Positions 32,428 to 43,783 of a DNA stretch of 64,000 nucleotides are shown one piece after another; position 1 is the stretch's first letter; each line of letters opens with the position of its first letter. The stretch is taken from contig CAOLHI010000354.1 of the NCBI GenBank assembly GCA_948474755.1, positions 248,001 through 312,000 of the forward strand, in the 5' to 3' direction. The position numbers and the translations under genes are program-made. The notes beneath the pieces were generated by a model. That model was not told the DNA's origin. It ran no database searches and saw only the letters and a list, made by a program, of their open reading frames with translations. Source of the stretch: Ctenosaura bakeri. Lineage: Eukaryota; Chordata; Lepidosauria; Squamata; Iguanidae.

Positions 32428-32914
32428 AAGCTCTGGATTCCTTCTCACAATATAAATACCTAAGATGCCCACCATAGCATTATTCACCCTGACAATTAGT
32501 TTAACAGCCAACCAACAGGTAAATAACAATGTATGTCTCCTCTGACCCAAGTTTCCAGGAAAAGATGCAACTTTCTCCTCTGTCTGGTTAATCCTCCTGT
32601 AACACAATTGCCATCAAGCACAAACATACTACCATTTCAAACATTTCTCTCCACAACCTGGCTGTTTCCTCATACGTATCTATACAGAGGCTAATTTTTA
32701 ACAACAGCAAGAACAATAAACTGAACCAGAAATGTTATTTAACAACCTGTGCGTTTCACTAAGACTAGAAACATCTGGGTAACAGCCGAGTTTTAACATT
32801 TCAGAAGTGTAGGTCAGACAATGCTTCTTTATCCTAGAATCTTAGCTGTAACCTGAGCTCTGAGCAGAAACAATTTCATTGTCTGCAATCCCCATCTTGA
32901 AACTTGACTACTAA
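32428..32914. other. Unique sequence
   Basis: No feature recognised. Confidence 0.35.
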
Positions 32915-33053
32915 AGGAGGGGTGGGAATGGTGAGGGCCTGCAGATGGTGTTGTGCTGCAATTCCCAGCAGCCCAGCAGCACAGCTAAGGGTAAGGAACG
33001 AGGAGATCTGCAACCCCAACAGCGTCTAAAAAGACACACAATTCCCACCTCTG
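32915..33053. mobile_element. hAT-type MITE ('GGGGTGGGAA' ends)
   Basis: The outer ends ggaggggtgggaatg and caattcccacctctg are inverted. The interior has 'gcagatggtgttgtgctgca' and 'aattcccagcagcccag'. The 8-bp flanks do not match cleanly. Same broad family as 29165-29310. Confidence 0.6.
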
Positions 33054-33269
33054 ATCTACATGCAAATTCAGTGCCACAAGATTAAGCGGAATGTTTGTAT
33101 TCCTTTTGGTGTTGTTCTCCCCTCCTCTCCTGCCAAAACAACTCCATGATTTATTCCATCTACACTGACTAAATGCTCTTAAGAATTCAAACTCTTGCAC
33201 ACTATTTTGTGGCATCTTGATTAGTCCTAATAAAGGCATGGTCCTACTGAAGACCACAGAGACCACCTG
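33054..33269. other. Unique sequence
   Basis: Nothing recognised before the L2 element. Confidence 0.3.
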
Positions 33270-33817
33270 GAGGCTGTAGGGAGAAAAAGGTTGCTGTTTG
33301 CTGCTGCTGCCTTGGACCCCTGCTTCACCAGTGGGACTCTGCTCTTTAGGGGACTGAGGTTGTGACTCAGCAGGTACTGGGCACCATCCAGCACAGTTAC
33401 CTTGCCAGTCTGGGATGTAAAAGCAGGGCTCTTGCAGGGGCAGGTCTGCTTCTGATAGGGATGATGCCGAAGAGGGTCACACCAAAGGAGGAGGTCACCA
33501 TTTCAGGGGTACATAAGGGCAAGAGCCAGTCTTCTGCCCAACAGGAGCAAGAGCTGTGACCTGCTTTTACCATCTGCCTGTCTGCATATTGTATTCGCTG
33601 TTTTGGCAGCAACTGCTTTGTCTGTCCAATAAAGGAAGGATATGGTTTCCAGAAGAAGGAGGTGGAGAACAGATACAGGGAGTAGCCACTGGCAGAGGGA
33701 GATATGGAAGAAGGAGACTTTTACAATATCATGGTAGAGGGGAGAGTAAAAGGGTGCTCGTTACCCCCAAACTGTCTTCCAGTTCAAATAGTATGGATAG
33801 TCTTGATGACAGTCCTC

Positions 33818-36344
33818 CTGGGCTGAAAATGCTGCTGTTAAATGCAAGTTTAGTGACTGGGAAAACAAATGCCGTTCAAAATTTGATTCTAGATGAACAT
33901 GCCAACCTGGCTGGATGAGGCTGAAGAGGGGGAGTTACATGTTTCTCAGCTTTTTCCACAAGGTTTTTCTTTGCAGCAGCATGCAAGACTAGGAGGCAGG
34001 GATGTGGAGTTGCAGTGGTCCATCATGATTCCATTCCCCGATCAGGTGCCCTAACCCACAGTTTTTGAGTGCGTCTACCTAAAGTTGGGTAGCTGGCACA
34101 GAACCAGGATTCAGTTGGTGTACCACCTGCCTCACTGCTCAACAGTCTCCCTCTCTGAGCTAGCCAGGATAATCTCAGGGTTGGTTTTGGAGTCTCCTAA
34201 TCTAGTAGTACTGGGATGTCAACATCCATGCTGAGACTGCCATGCTGGGAGTAACTCACAACTTCATGGCCTCCATGACTACCATGGGTCTGTCCCAAGT
34301 GGTATCTGGCCCTATACGTTCAATTTTGTTTTCTGTGCTGGCTGGGTTGATGGTGATCTTGGTGTGGAGGAACTGTCTACAGTTCTGTTATCATGGACAG
34401 ATCATTACCTGGTCAGGTTTAGATTCATTGAGACTTGGAACCTGTGTTGGGGTAGAGGACAGATTGGGATGGACTGTCCCAGGAGGCTGATGGATTTGGA
34501 TGGCTCTTGAGGAGTTTTCTGCCATCTTGGCAGGTGATTCTGTTGAAGTCCTGGCTCACCACTGGAATGAGAAAATGGCCAGGTGGGTGGACAAAGTTGT
34601 TCCTGAGCATTTCCACTCCTTATGTAGTAGAGCCAAACTATCCCCCTGGTTTTCCAGAGAGGTGGCAGTGATTAACTAAGTCAGATGGAGACTTGAGCAA
34701 TATTGGCAGAAGACTCAGAGTGAGTCTGTTGAACATGGACTAGAGCCTATTTGAAAGCTTACTCCACAGCAGTGAGGAGAGCAAAGATATTATTTTTTGC
34801 TGCCGCCACTGCATCTGCAAGGAGCCATCCAGCAGAGCTGTTTTGAATGGTCAGAGGTCTACTACACACTGGTCCTCAAGCAGAAAATGTAGACCTCTCA
34901 ACAGCCCACTGCAAAGTATTTGCATGGCATTTTGCAGATGAAATCACTCAGACCCACTCCAACTTTCTGTCACTGATACAGTTCTAGTGGATATACCCTT
35001 GGCTCCTGCTTGTTCAGTGTTATTGAATAATTTTCAATTTCTGCAGTCTGAGGATATGAATAGGATCCTTGGAGAAGTGAGAACTACCACCTGTTTACTA
35101 GACCCTGAATCTTTCAATAATAGATAATTATTGGCCTAACATACCATTCTTAGGCTTGGTACTGGAGCATGTGGTGCCCTCCTAGCTTCAAGAGTTCCTG
35201 GAGTAAACAGATTATATAGATTCATTTCAATCTGGTTTCAAGCCTGGTTGTGAAACAGAGGTAGCTTTAGTCACCTTGGTGGGTGACCTATACAGGGAAC
35301 TGGACAAGGGGAATATGTCCCTGTTGGTTCTGCTGGACCACTCAGTGACCACTCAGTTAGTATCATTGACCATGGTATCCTTTTGGACCACCTCACTGGG
35401 ATGACTTGGAGAGTGACTTGGGCGCACTCTTTTACAGTGGCTCCATCCACCATTCCCTCCTGGAGAGGTGAATCCAGAAGATGGTGCTGGGAGACTTCCA
35501 ATGGAACCCCTGTACAGTGGCCTGTGGAGTTCCTCAGGATTCTGTTTTGCCCCCCATTCTACTTAATATAATCATGAAACTGCTGGAGATGTTGTCCAGA
35601 GTTTTGGGGTGTAGTGCTATCAATATGTAGATGGCACACAACTATACTATTGTTTTCCACTCCAATCCAAGAAAGCTTTCTTGCTTTTAAGCTGTTTTGT
35701 CATCAATAGTGGACTAGTTGAGGGAAAACTTAATCCAGACAAGACAGAGGTACTCCTGGTCAGTCAAAAGACAGGGGTCAGGGAACAGAAATTCATCCCA
35801 TGTTAGATGGGGTTTCACTCCCCCAGAAAGTACAGGTTTGCAGTTTGGTGTACTACTGGACTCAGCTTTGAACCTTGGAGACCCAGGATTCTCCAGTGGC
35901 TAGGAGTGCTTTTGCACATCTAAAGCTTGTGTGCCAACTGCTCCCGTTCCCTGAGATGCTAAATCTACCTTAGTTACATCCTGTTTGGACTACTTAACAC
36001 ACTCTATATGGGGCTGCCTTTGAAGAGTTGTTTGGAAACTTCAGCTAGTTCAAAGAACTGCAGCCAGAGTGGTAACTAGGGGCAGTTAGAGGGACCATAC
36101 TACTCCCCTGTTGAAACAGCTCTGCTGTCTCTCAATCTGTTTCTAGGCACAATTCAAAGTGTTGGTAATGACTTATAAAGCCCTATATAGCTCATATCCA
36201 AGCTATCTGGCAGTCCATATCTCCCTGTATGAACTGGCCCGGCTTTGAGATCATCAAGAGAGGCCCTTCTCTCAGTCCCACTGTCTTCCTAATCATGGCT
36301 GGTGGGGATGCCAGAAATGGCCTTTTCAGTGGCTGCCCCTAGAT
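33818..36344 (+). pseudogene. L2 ORF2 (endonuclease-reverse transcriptase), broken
   Basis: ORF2 is a single protein that nicks DNA and primes reverse transcription. It is recognisable here in short open pieces in changing frames. L-L-N-A-S-L-V-T-G-K-T near 33830 marks the endonuclease start. Q-Y-V-D-G-T-Q-L-Y at 35621-35647 stands where the family has Q-Y-A-D-D-T-Q-L-Y, so the catalytic aspartates are partly lost (Y-V-D-G). F-G-V-L-L-D-S-A-L-N-L lies near 35842. The gene is old and dead. Confidence 0.8.
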
Positions 36345-36602
36345 CAGAGCTTTCCAGACTTTTCATGTTGATGACACACTTTTTAGACACGCATCGTTTC
36401 ACGACACAGTAATTCAGTAAGTGGAGGCAGCCCCTCCACCCGGAACTGCCCCACTGCCGCCCTCACAGGGGTCTTCCTTGGCATGGGGCGGCTCTGGTGG
36501 CAGCAAGAGAGGCAGCCCCTTCACTCATTAAAGTTGGGTGACACAACCACATGCTGTAGCTGACACGCTAATGTGTCACAACACACAGTTTGGAAAACTC
36601 TG
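36345..36602. mobile_element. hAT-type MITE inserted in L2
   Basis: The ends are CAGAGCTTTCCAGAC and GTTTGGAAAACTCTG, inverted. The 8-bp flanks are CCCTAGAT (36337-36344) and CCCTTGAT (36603-36610), one mismatch. Removing the element rejoins the L2 phrase 'gtggctgcccct' / 'gatgctggaactccc'. The interior 'tgatgacacactttttagac' and 'atgtgtcacaacacaca' also face each other. Confidence 0.88.
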
Positions 36603-36935
36603 CCCTTGATGCTGGAACTCCCTTTCCAGGGAAGCCAGAATGGCCCCGTCTCTACTGGCCTTCCATCAGCGGGTAAAACCCTTTTTATTCCCAACAAGCT
36701 TTTAATACAGAAATTAGGCCTGGGGGTGCTGTATTGTTTTATCTGGACTGTTTTCGAGAGCTTTTTAATCTTTTTTAATTGCATTCTATTCTTTCACTGG
36801 GGTGTAAGTGGTTTTAATACTGTTAATAGTTTAATTCTATTTTAATGTTCACTTTCTGTATGTTTTTAACCTGTATTATCTTTTTAAATTGTAAGCTGCC
36901 TTGAGTCTCAATTCTGGGAGGAAGACAAGATACAA

Positions 36936-36999
36936 GTAATAGTAATAGTAGTAGTCATAATAACAACAGTAGTAGTAGCAGCAGCAGCAGCAGTAGTAG
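36936..36999. repeat. (TAG)n/(CAG)n tail of the L2
   Basis: Interrupted TAG, TAA and CAG triplets directly following the L2 end. Confidence 0.9.
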
Positions 37000-37329
37000 G
37001 TGTGTATGAGTTTCCCAACCATGCTTCTCTTTTTATTAAAAACAAAATAGAAGGAGAAGACACATTTGTGTTAAAGAAAAAAAATCCAGAATTTCCGAAA
37101 GGTAATTATAGACATTTTGAATGCTTCAAGCAGCAGGGGGTAAAGAGAAATGGAAAATGTTGCGTACATTCAGGGAGCGTTATTGGGCCAGTTCCGATAC
37201 CTGTGTGCACATGGACATGTCTTTCCTACGTGACTGGAAGGGCCAGTGTGAGAGTGTGTATGTGTGTCAAATAATCATGCAGGCTGCACCCCGTTGCCAG
37301 CAGACTCCTTTCGTCTGCTCTATAATCCA
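37000..37329. other. Unique sequence
   Basis: Two overlapping + frames of 90 and 70 codons lie here without recognised domains. Confidence 0.35.
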
Positions 37330-37520
37330 TTAGGGTATTTTTCTTTCCCTTTTAGATCTAATCACAGCTAGCAGAGCAGGTTGAAGCATTTCAAGTGATT
37401 TCTGTCGTCTTATCCGGCTGCCCTTTTAAGGTTGTTATTGAACGCTGGGGCTTGTGTTGATTTGCATGCTATTTTGCTTTTCATCTCCATGGCAACCACT
37501 ACCAAATGGCCTCTGAATAA
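37330..37520. promoter_or_regulatory. Candidate conserved non-coding element
   Basis: Unique sequence with TTATCCGGC near 37412, ATTTGCATG near 37461, CCATGGCAAC near 37489 and TCTAATCACAG near 37357. It is not assignable to a repeat family. Its compact motif content resembles enhancers near developmental genes; inference only. Confidence 0.35.
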
Positions 37521-39789
37521 TAGAGGTGCTGAGGGGGGGACCGTAAGCAGGCTTGGGTGCAAAGAACTGGTGCTGGAATGTCTTTATTTTTTTTTTAAAT
37601 AACCTTAAAATTAAAATAAGAATTTGGGCAGGGAACAACAGGGCAAGCAAGCCAGTGCACCCTTTCCCTCTCCACTGCAACTTCTTTCCCCTCCCTTCCC
37701 ACCCACCCTTTGTGTCAGTGCCTTTGACAGACATTTGTGATGGCCACTTAGAAGAAATAAATGCACTGGGAAAAGGCTGTAATAAGCAGCCAGAGAATCG
37801 CAGTGGTAGCAAAATGCAACATGTAGGACGTTTTCAGGACTTTCTGATTGTTTCCTTCACTTTATAGTAGACAGAAATATTCAGAGGTTGTTGCAGGAGG
37901 CTTGCTTAAGGATGAACCGGGATGTCTTGCAGCTGGTGACAAAGGACCAAATGATGTCATCCCCCATTCCATGGACAAAAGCCAACTGGGCTAGCAGTTG
38001 AATCAACGTCAGTGATGGACAGTGTCCTCTGTTGTACGAGAGCCCAGCAGGTCAGCTTAGATTGTGCACAGCAGGCTGTACAGCCCACACAGCTCTTCCC
38101 TTCAACACCTCCCTACATGTGTTGCCAGGTCAGGACCAGCCAGTGACCTGAGATTTTGGGCTAAACTCTGAGACCTACGGATGACTGCTTTTGGTGATGT
38201 CACAGGGATGCCACAAGGATGATGTTGCGAGGGACAGACTCCAGTGATGTGACTAAGCAGGATATTTTAAGTATCAAGTACAGTTGCTCAGAGTATGCCA
38301 TTCAAATTAAAAAAGACCAAGACCAGCAAATGAGGGAGCTCTATACATACTCATGAATGTTTCAAATTAGTGCTCTTGTCCTCGTATTCTGCTGCTCACT
38401 CTGAAGAGTGGAAAGAGGGCTCAGTCCCTGAGACTCCAGGCCAGGCCCTGAGACCCGGCAACCATACATCCTATTACTACTCAGTAACAACAGCCCGAGA
38501 TGAATGCTTTACTATTCCTAAGAGTATGACCAGGCCTGGGCTCACTTTCATCAATAAGCCCCTTTTCAGCCATGACATCATTTGGCCTATGGACATGCAG
38601 ATGAATGGCAGTGTGAGGAAGTATGCAATGGGCACTTACAGCCCTTTTCATGCACTTAGGTCAGCTGGAAACGACATATTTCTCATTAAAATGGCTTAGT
38701 TTCTACACTGTGAACCATTGTATCATATGGTGAGAAAAAATATCTATACATTTGGGAGCTTCCAGACCAAATCTTCTGGTTCTGTCAAAGAGCACTGTGC
38801 ACCTACTCCATCTTTTCCTTCTTTTTTCTGGTAAGAAAAATGGACTGGAAAAATGAAGAGTTGCAAATGATATATAATGTCGTCTAGGGCCCCTGTAAAA
38901 TTCCTTGTTTGAGATGAAGCAATTTCAGGATAGAAACCTCATAGAGAAGTGTGCTTTATTTTCATCCTCAGCATTTGTAGGAACTTTCTCCAGAATCTCA
39001 TGAAAACACTTATTATGCTGGTGCAACAGTTACTAAGAAACATGCCCAAGGTTGCTTGTCTATTTCTTGAAAATTCGTGATGAAGAATATCTTAGCATCT
39101 CCTCTTCCAATTTGCCAAATTGCTCAGGAAGAATTGTTCAGGAAGCTTTTCCTTAACATTAAACCTAAACCTATTCAAGCCATCAACGTCTCATTGTTTC
39201 CTGAATTAGTCTTGTTCTGTGTTTTCTCTCTCTTCTCACTTATAATTTAAAAACTATTAGTATTCCCCAATACCTAGTCTTCTTTTGTGTTGAACGATTG
39301 ATGGGGATATCTGCACTGGTTTCTTAAAGGTTGATTGCTATGAGACTTTTTGCTTGGGTAGGAATACCTGAGTATATAACACATTAGCGGCACTACAAAC
39401 ACAATCATGTCTGTCCTCCTCCTCCTCCTCCTTTCCTCCTCCTTAAAATACAAGTCTGTAACCAACCCACTTAGTATGGGTATTTAAAGGACAGACAGGA
39501 ATACATAGCTGTTTATATATAGCTGCAGTTTAGGAAGCTTTGGTATTTTCTGCTTGGATATTCAGAATTCATATCCACGCACAAAAAGTCTCCTAGAAAA
39601 ACTGTCCTTGCTTCCCTGTGACCCTTGCTATCACAGGATATTTCTTGATGGAAACAAATAGTTGCCATGGCAGCCACAAGTCCTGGGCCACATTTGATAA
39701 GACATTCATGGCAGAGATGTCAAGATTTACTAGAACTGCTGGGAATTTCCAACTTCAGATCCAATACCACCTGTGCTGTTTAAACAGAG
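37521..39789. other. Mostly unique sequence, 2.3 kb
   Basis: A poly-T run at 37586-37596 and (TCC)n at 39415-39444. The block 38370-38700 has a 109-codon frame without a recognised domain. No repeat family is identified. Confidence 0.4.
39415..39444. repeat. (CTC)n microsatellite
   Basis: About eight CTC units followed by TTTCCTCCTCC. Confidence 0.85.
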
Positions 39790-39989
39790 GCCATTTCTGC
39801 ACTACACTGCTATAGTGCTATGATTCCTCTTTCAACATCCTATGGAATCCTGGGGTTTGCAGTTTAGGGAGGGGCCTTTGGAATTCTCAGCCAGAGAGCT
39901 CTTTGGCCTCAGAAAACTACAAACCCCAGAATTCCACAGGAGGTTGAAAGTGGAATAACAGCACTATAACAGTATAGGGCAGAAATGGC
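39790..39989. mobile_element. GCCATTTC MITE with perfect 5-bp duplication
   Basis: The left arm gccatttctgcactacactg and the right arm 'acagtatagggcagaaatggc' pair. The middle contains 'ggaatcctggggtttgcag' and 'caaaccccagaattccaca'. It is flanked by CAGAG at 39785-39789 and 39990-39994, an exact 5-bp target duplication. Confidence 0.9.
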
Positions 39990-41564
39990 CAGAGAATCTT
40001 TTAGGGACTGCAGTGGTCACTATGTTTATCTTTAGTCTATTTTTCATGGTCCTAAGCATATTTGAAACTGGCTGTGTTCCTTCAGATAAGAAACTGTGGT
40101 CCTCCTAGCATGGTTATCAGAAGAGAAGGTAGGAAAGGATGAAGGTACCAGAAAGAAAAGGCACTGAGAATTTTTGTTCATATAATGGGATCAGTGGCTG
40201 GAATCCTCTATCACTGTGTATGTTACATAAGTTTACATGTACTTAGCTACATAACAGAGGTGCTAAGAAACCTCATTAGTGAATTGTGAAGATGGATAAC
40301 AGGACAGCAGCAACAGTGTCCTTGTACGCACTTGTTCTTCCTAGCCTGTGTCCCAGACCACAATGGGACCTATGCACAATAGGATCAATGTTCATTGGTC
40401 CCAAGGCACATTGGTCATTTTGCTGGCTCCTCTACACAGTAACGTAACAGCAGCTCTTTACTGGAAATGGACATCATGGAACTGCCCAGCCTCAATTCCT
40501 GCAGATCTAAGTCCACTTATGAAGATGCAAGTCACTAAGAGGATTCTGGCCAGTGTCTAAATCCTTGAATCTTTGTGACAGGTTTTGGATTGGCTAGAAA
40601 TTTGACTTTTATAGCAGCCCATACATTGGTTCAATGAACCATTTTTGGGGATTGTGGGAGGATACTTGGAGTAGGGACTGGGAAGGTAAGTGGAATGGGA
40701 GAGATGAATGACAATTGATGGCTAAAAGAGGGAGAGGAGTGGAGGATGAAAGGGAGTGGAGATCAACTGAACCAATTGATTTCAGGAGATTAGAATTAGT
40801 AATCATTCCCATAGTTTAGTATTTATTTTTAATTTTTTCACTGACTCTCAAATAAACACCCTGCCTGTTGACAACCTAGGGCAATTATTAGTGAATGTAG
40901 TACTTAAAAGCTTTCATCAGACACCCCACACCTACCCCATTTTGTCCTGTTAAAACTGTATAAACATTGAAACTCCCATTTTATATTTATAATTAATTGG
41001 TTTCTAATACTATCGAGCATATTCCAGTTTACATTCTGGAAAAGGGCAGCCTCAAAACAGGCCATGTCCCTCATATGGTTGGAAGAAAAGTCAATATGTT
41101 GGCAGGTATGGTCAAGTGTGTGACAGCTGTGTAGCTCCACACAAACTATAGAATTGTCTGTGGCATCACAGAACATTGTATAGACTTTGCAGTAGTCATG
41201 GGTGCCAGCCATGCCAAAAGCAGTGTTGCAGCCAAGACCACCATAGTACTTTCAGCATGTCAGGTAACTAATACAACAAATTATACTCATATTTCAGCTG
41301 ATTGAATATGCCAAATTCAAACTCATTAATGAGTCATTTCACCTATAGCAAAGGAAAGTTCCGTGAAACACTAAAGCAGTGATATCAGATGACAACAAAT
41401 GTATAAGCTAAAATACAAAGTTGATGCAAGTCAGAGTTCAGAAGTAACTAAACTAACTATGAGCAATGTATAGACTAATTTTTCAAAAAAAAATATGGAA
41501 TTGTATTTAGAATTAATTGAGAGTGGAAGTGATACTGGAAGAACAGCTGAGGATATAGGAGATG
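39990..41564. other. Unique sequence, 1.6 kb
   Basis: No gene or repeat family recognised. The minus frame at 40904-41212 (102 codons) shows no known domain. Confidence 0.4.
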
Positions 41565-42151
41565 TCAGTCTGAACTGGGCTGCATCAATAGGATTATAGC
41601 ATCTAGACTGAGAGAAATAATAGTACCACTCTTTTCTGCTTTGGGCAGAATTCACTTGGAGTACTGTGTCCAGTTTTGCACACTACAGTTAAAAAAGGAT
41701 ATTGTTAAGCTGGAATGTGTCCAGACGAGGGCAACCAAAGTGGTAAAGGGTCTGGAAACCATGCCCTATGAGGAGCAGCTAAGGGAGTTGGGTATGTTTA
41801 GCCTGGCGAAGAGAAGGGTATGAGGTGACATGATAACCATGTTTAAATATTTGAAAGGCTATCATATTGAAGATGTAACAAGTTTGATTTCTGCTGCTTC
41901 AAAGACTAGGACCTGCTGCAGTGGATTCAAGCTACAAGAAAAGAGATTCCACCTAAAGTTTAGGAAGACCTTCCTGACAGTAAGAGCAGTTTGGCAGTGG
42001 AATATATTGAGTGTGGTGGAGTCTCCTTCTTTGGAAGTTTTTAAACAGAGTCTGGATGGCCATCCATAGGGAATGCTTTGATCATGTATTTCTGCATAGC
42101 AGGAGGTTAGACTGGATAGCCCTTGTGGTCTCTTCCAACTCTCTGATTCTA
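41565..42151 (+). mobile_element. CR1 LINE, 5'-truncated
   Basis: It ends at 42130-42151 in 'tcttccaactctctgattct'. The 5' end lies in the section matching 21740 (gggctgcatcaata...agcatctagactgag). Confidence 0.9.
41641..42069 (+). pseudogene. CR1 ORF2 C-terminus, two frames
   Basis: The first frame (41641-41823) has [18 protein letters not shown] and [10 protein letters not shown] stop follows near 41821. The second (41830-42069) has F-K-Y-L-K-G, F-H-L-K-F-R-K-T-F and [10 protein letters not shown]. It is a more diverged copy than those at 17.2 and 21.6 kb. Confidence 0.85.
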
Positions 42152-43589
42152 ATTGAAACAAATGAAAAGAGTTTAGCACTAAGGTGACATGATAGAAAAG
42201 GCTGAGAGCTTGAAATATGTTACCGTCACAACTTGTAAGGTACCCTTAAAAGGTTCAAAGCATGAAAAAGCTACCTTAATTTCCAGTTACAGTTAAAAAA
42301 AAACTTTTCCAAGTCCTTGGAGAAGTTTTTGAGTCACCAGTGGCTTGCACTACATGATCACACTGAGGGACTTTTGCTTGGTGGGTGCTGAGAATGTGAA
42401 GTAGAGGTTTCCTGCCCCAGTAATGCACAAACATGTCATTCCAAAATAAATAGTTACATTTATGAATTCCATTCACTACAGATAACATCTTGTTTGCATG
42501 AGCTGGTTTGTCTGATTACACAGTGAAGTATGAAAGACAAATCGTCTTTTTGGAGTGTGGTGACTTCTTCAACCCCGGCCTGATTTTTCCCTTTAAACAA
42601 ATATACAAACTGGAGGTCAAGGTTATTATTCTAGGATCATATAGACTTGCCTTGGGAAAAACTCTTCAGAACAAGTTCAGACTTACAGGGCTCCACTGAT
42701 TGCCTTGAGCCTGTCTTCAATAACAAGTGAAAAGTAGGTTTTGGATTTGGGGTCTGCTCTGGCAAGTATTCCAATGATTTCATGTTTTAATGCCATAGGT
42801 GTGGCTGAACCACCATTTTCTATTCTTCTGGAAAAGAAGATGTAATGCATACTTTACATTTACAGATTGTTTTCCTAATTATCCCTCTCTTCAGTTTAAT
42901 GAAGATTGAAGGAGATAGTTGGCAAATCTGATGGATCCTGAGGGAGTGATGGTACTTGTCAAAATATATATTTAGCCTCTTTTGAACATGGAGGCCTACA
43001 GCAGTGGAGAGCATCTTAATCTGTCGTTGTGGTGATCCTGTCAGTTTGTGGAGGTTGATGAAGAAGGCTGTACAAAATACTGCGGCATGGACTGTACACA
43101 GCATAGAGCTGCCAGGCTTCAGGTGACAGTGGGTTGCTCTCTGAGATCATACAGTGTCCTTTATATGCACCTGGAGGTATCATTGCCCTCAAAGGTGCTT
43201 GCGTTCCCATTTTTTTTCTTCCTTTACAGTTTGCTTGTGGCTATAATTTGGCTTGCTTCCTCAAGGAGACCTATTAATTTTTATGCTATTGCATATATTT
43301 TTTCAGAAGTAGGCTGGGTAAGGTTGATAATAGTCCTTTGGTGACTTGGATTTTGGATGTAAACTAGGAACAGCTGTCTGTTAAGAAAGTCAGCAGGAAA
43401 AAGAAAAGGAGGGGGGCAGGTGTGGTAAAACTTTCAGCAGGCACAAGAAGTTTTCTGTTGAATCAGCCTGAAACTCAGCCAAACTACACCTGTAATTCTA
43501 TTTTTATTTTTCTTGAGGGTTTTCTTCCACAGAATGTGATGTAACTGATGGTGGCTTTAATAATAATAAAAGGCAGGGAGTGGCTCAGT
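42152..43589. other. Unique sequence, 1.4 kb
   Basis: No gene or repeat family recognised. Poly-T at 43209-43217. Confidence 0.4.
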
Positions 43590-43783
43590 TGAGAGCTGGA
43601 GTGGTGTAGTGGTTTGAGCATTGAACTGTGACCTTGAAGACAGGGTTCGATTCCATGCATGGCCATGGAAACCCACTGGGTGACCTTGGGCAAATCACGC
43701 ACTCTCAGCCCCAGACAACCCCATGATAGATTTGCCTTAGGGTCGCCATAGGTCAGAAACTACTTGAAAGCAAACAACAACAA
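43590..43783 (+). mobile_element. tRNA-derived SINE, nearly complete
   Basis: The head is gagctggagtggtgtagtgg (A box region near 43599) with a B box GGTTCGATTCC at 43644-43654. The body keeps ggaaacccactgggtgacct. The section between the 'actctcag' and 'accccatgata' blocks is deleted. The tail is 'gaaagcaaacaacaacaa'. Confidence 0.92.

Larger units (their letters stand above)
33270..36999 (+). mobile_element. Old L2 LINE, possibly close to full length
   Basis: The presumed 5' part and ORF1 region occupy 33270-33800 (assigned by position only). The start of the endonuclease domain is at 33818 (L-L-L-N-A-S-L-V, then L-D-E-H-A-N-L-A). The reverse transcriptase runs through 35620 and the C-terminus to about 36680. 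The 3' untranslated region follows (tttttaacctgtattatc, 'aagctgccttgagtctcaa') and the tail is (TAG/CAG)n at 36936-36999. It is riddled with stops and frameshifts. A hAT MITE interrupts it at 36345-36602. The 5' boundary is a guess. Confidence 0.75.
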
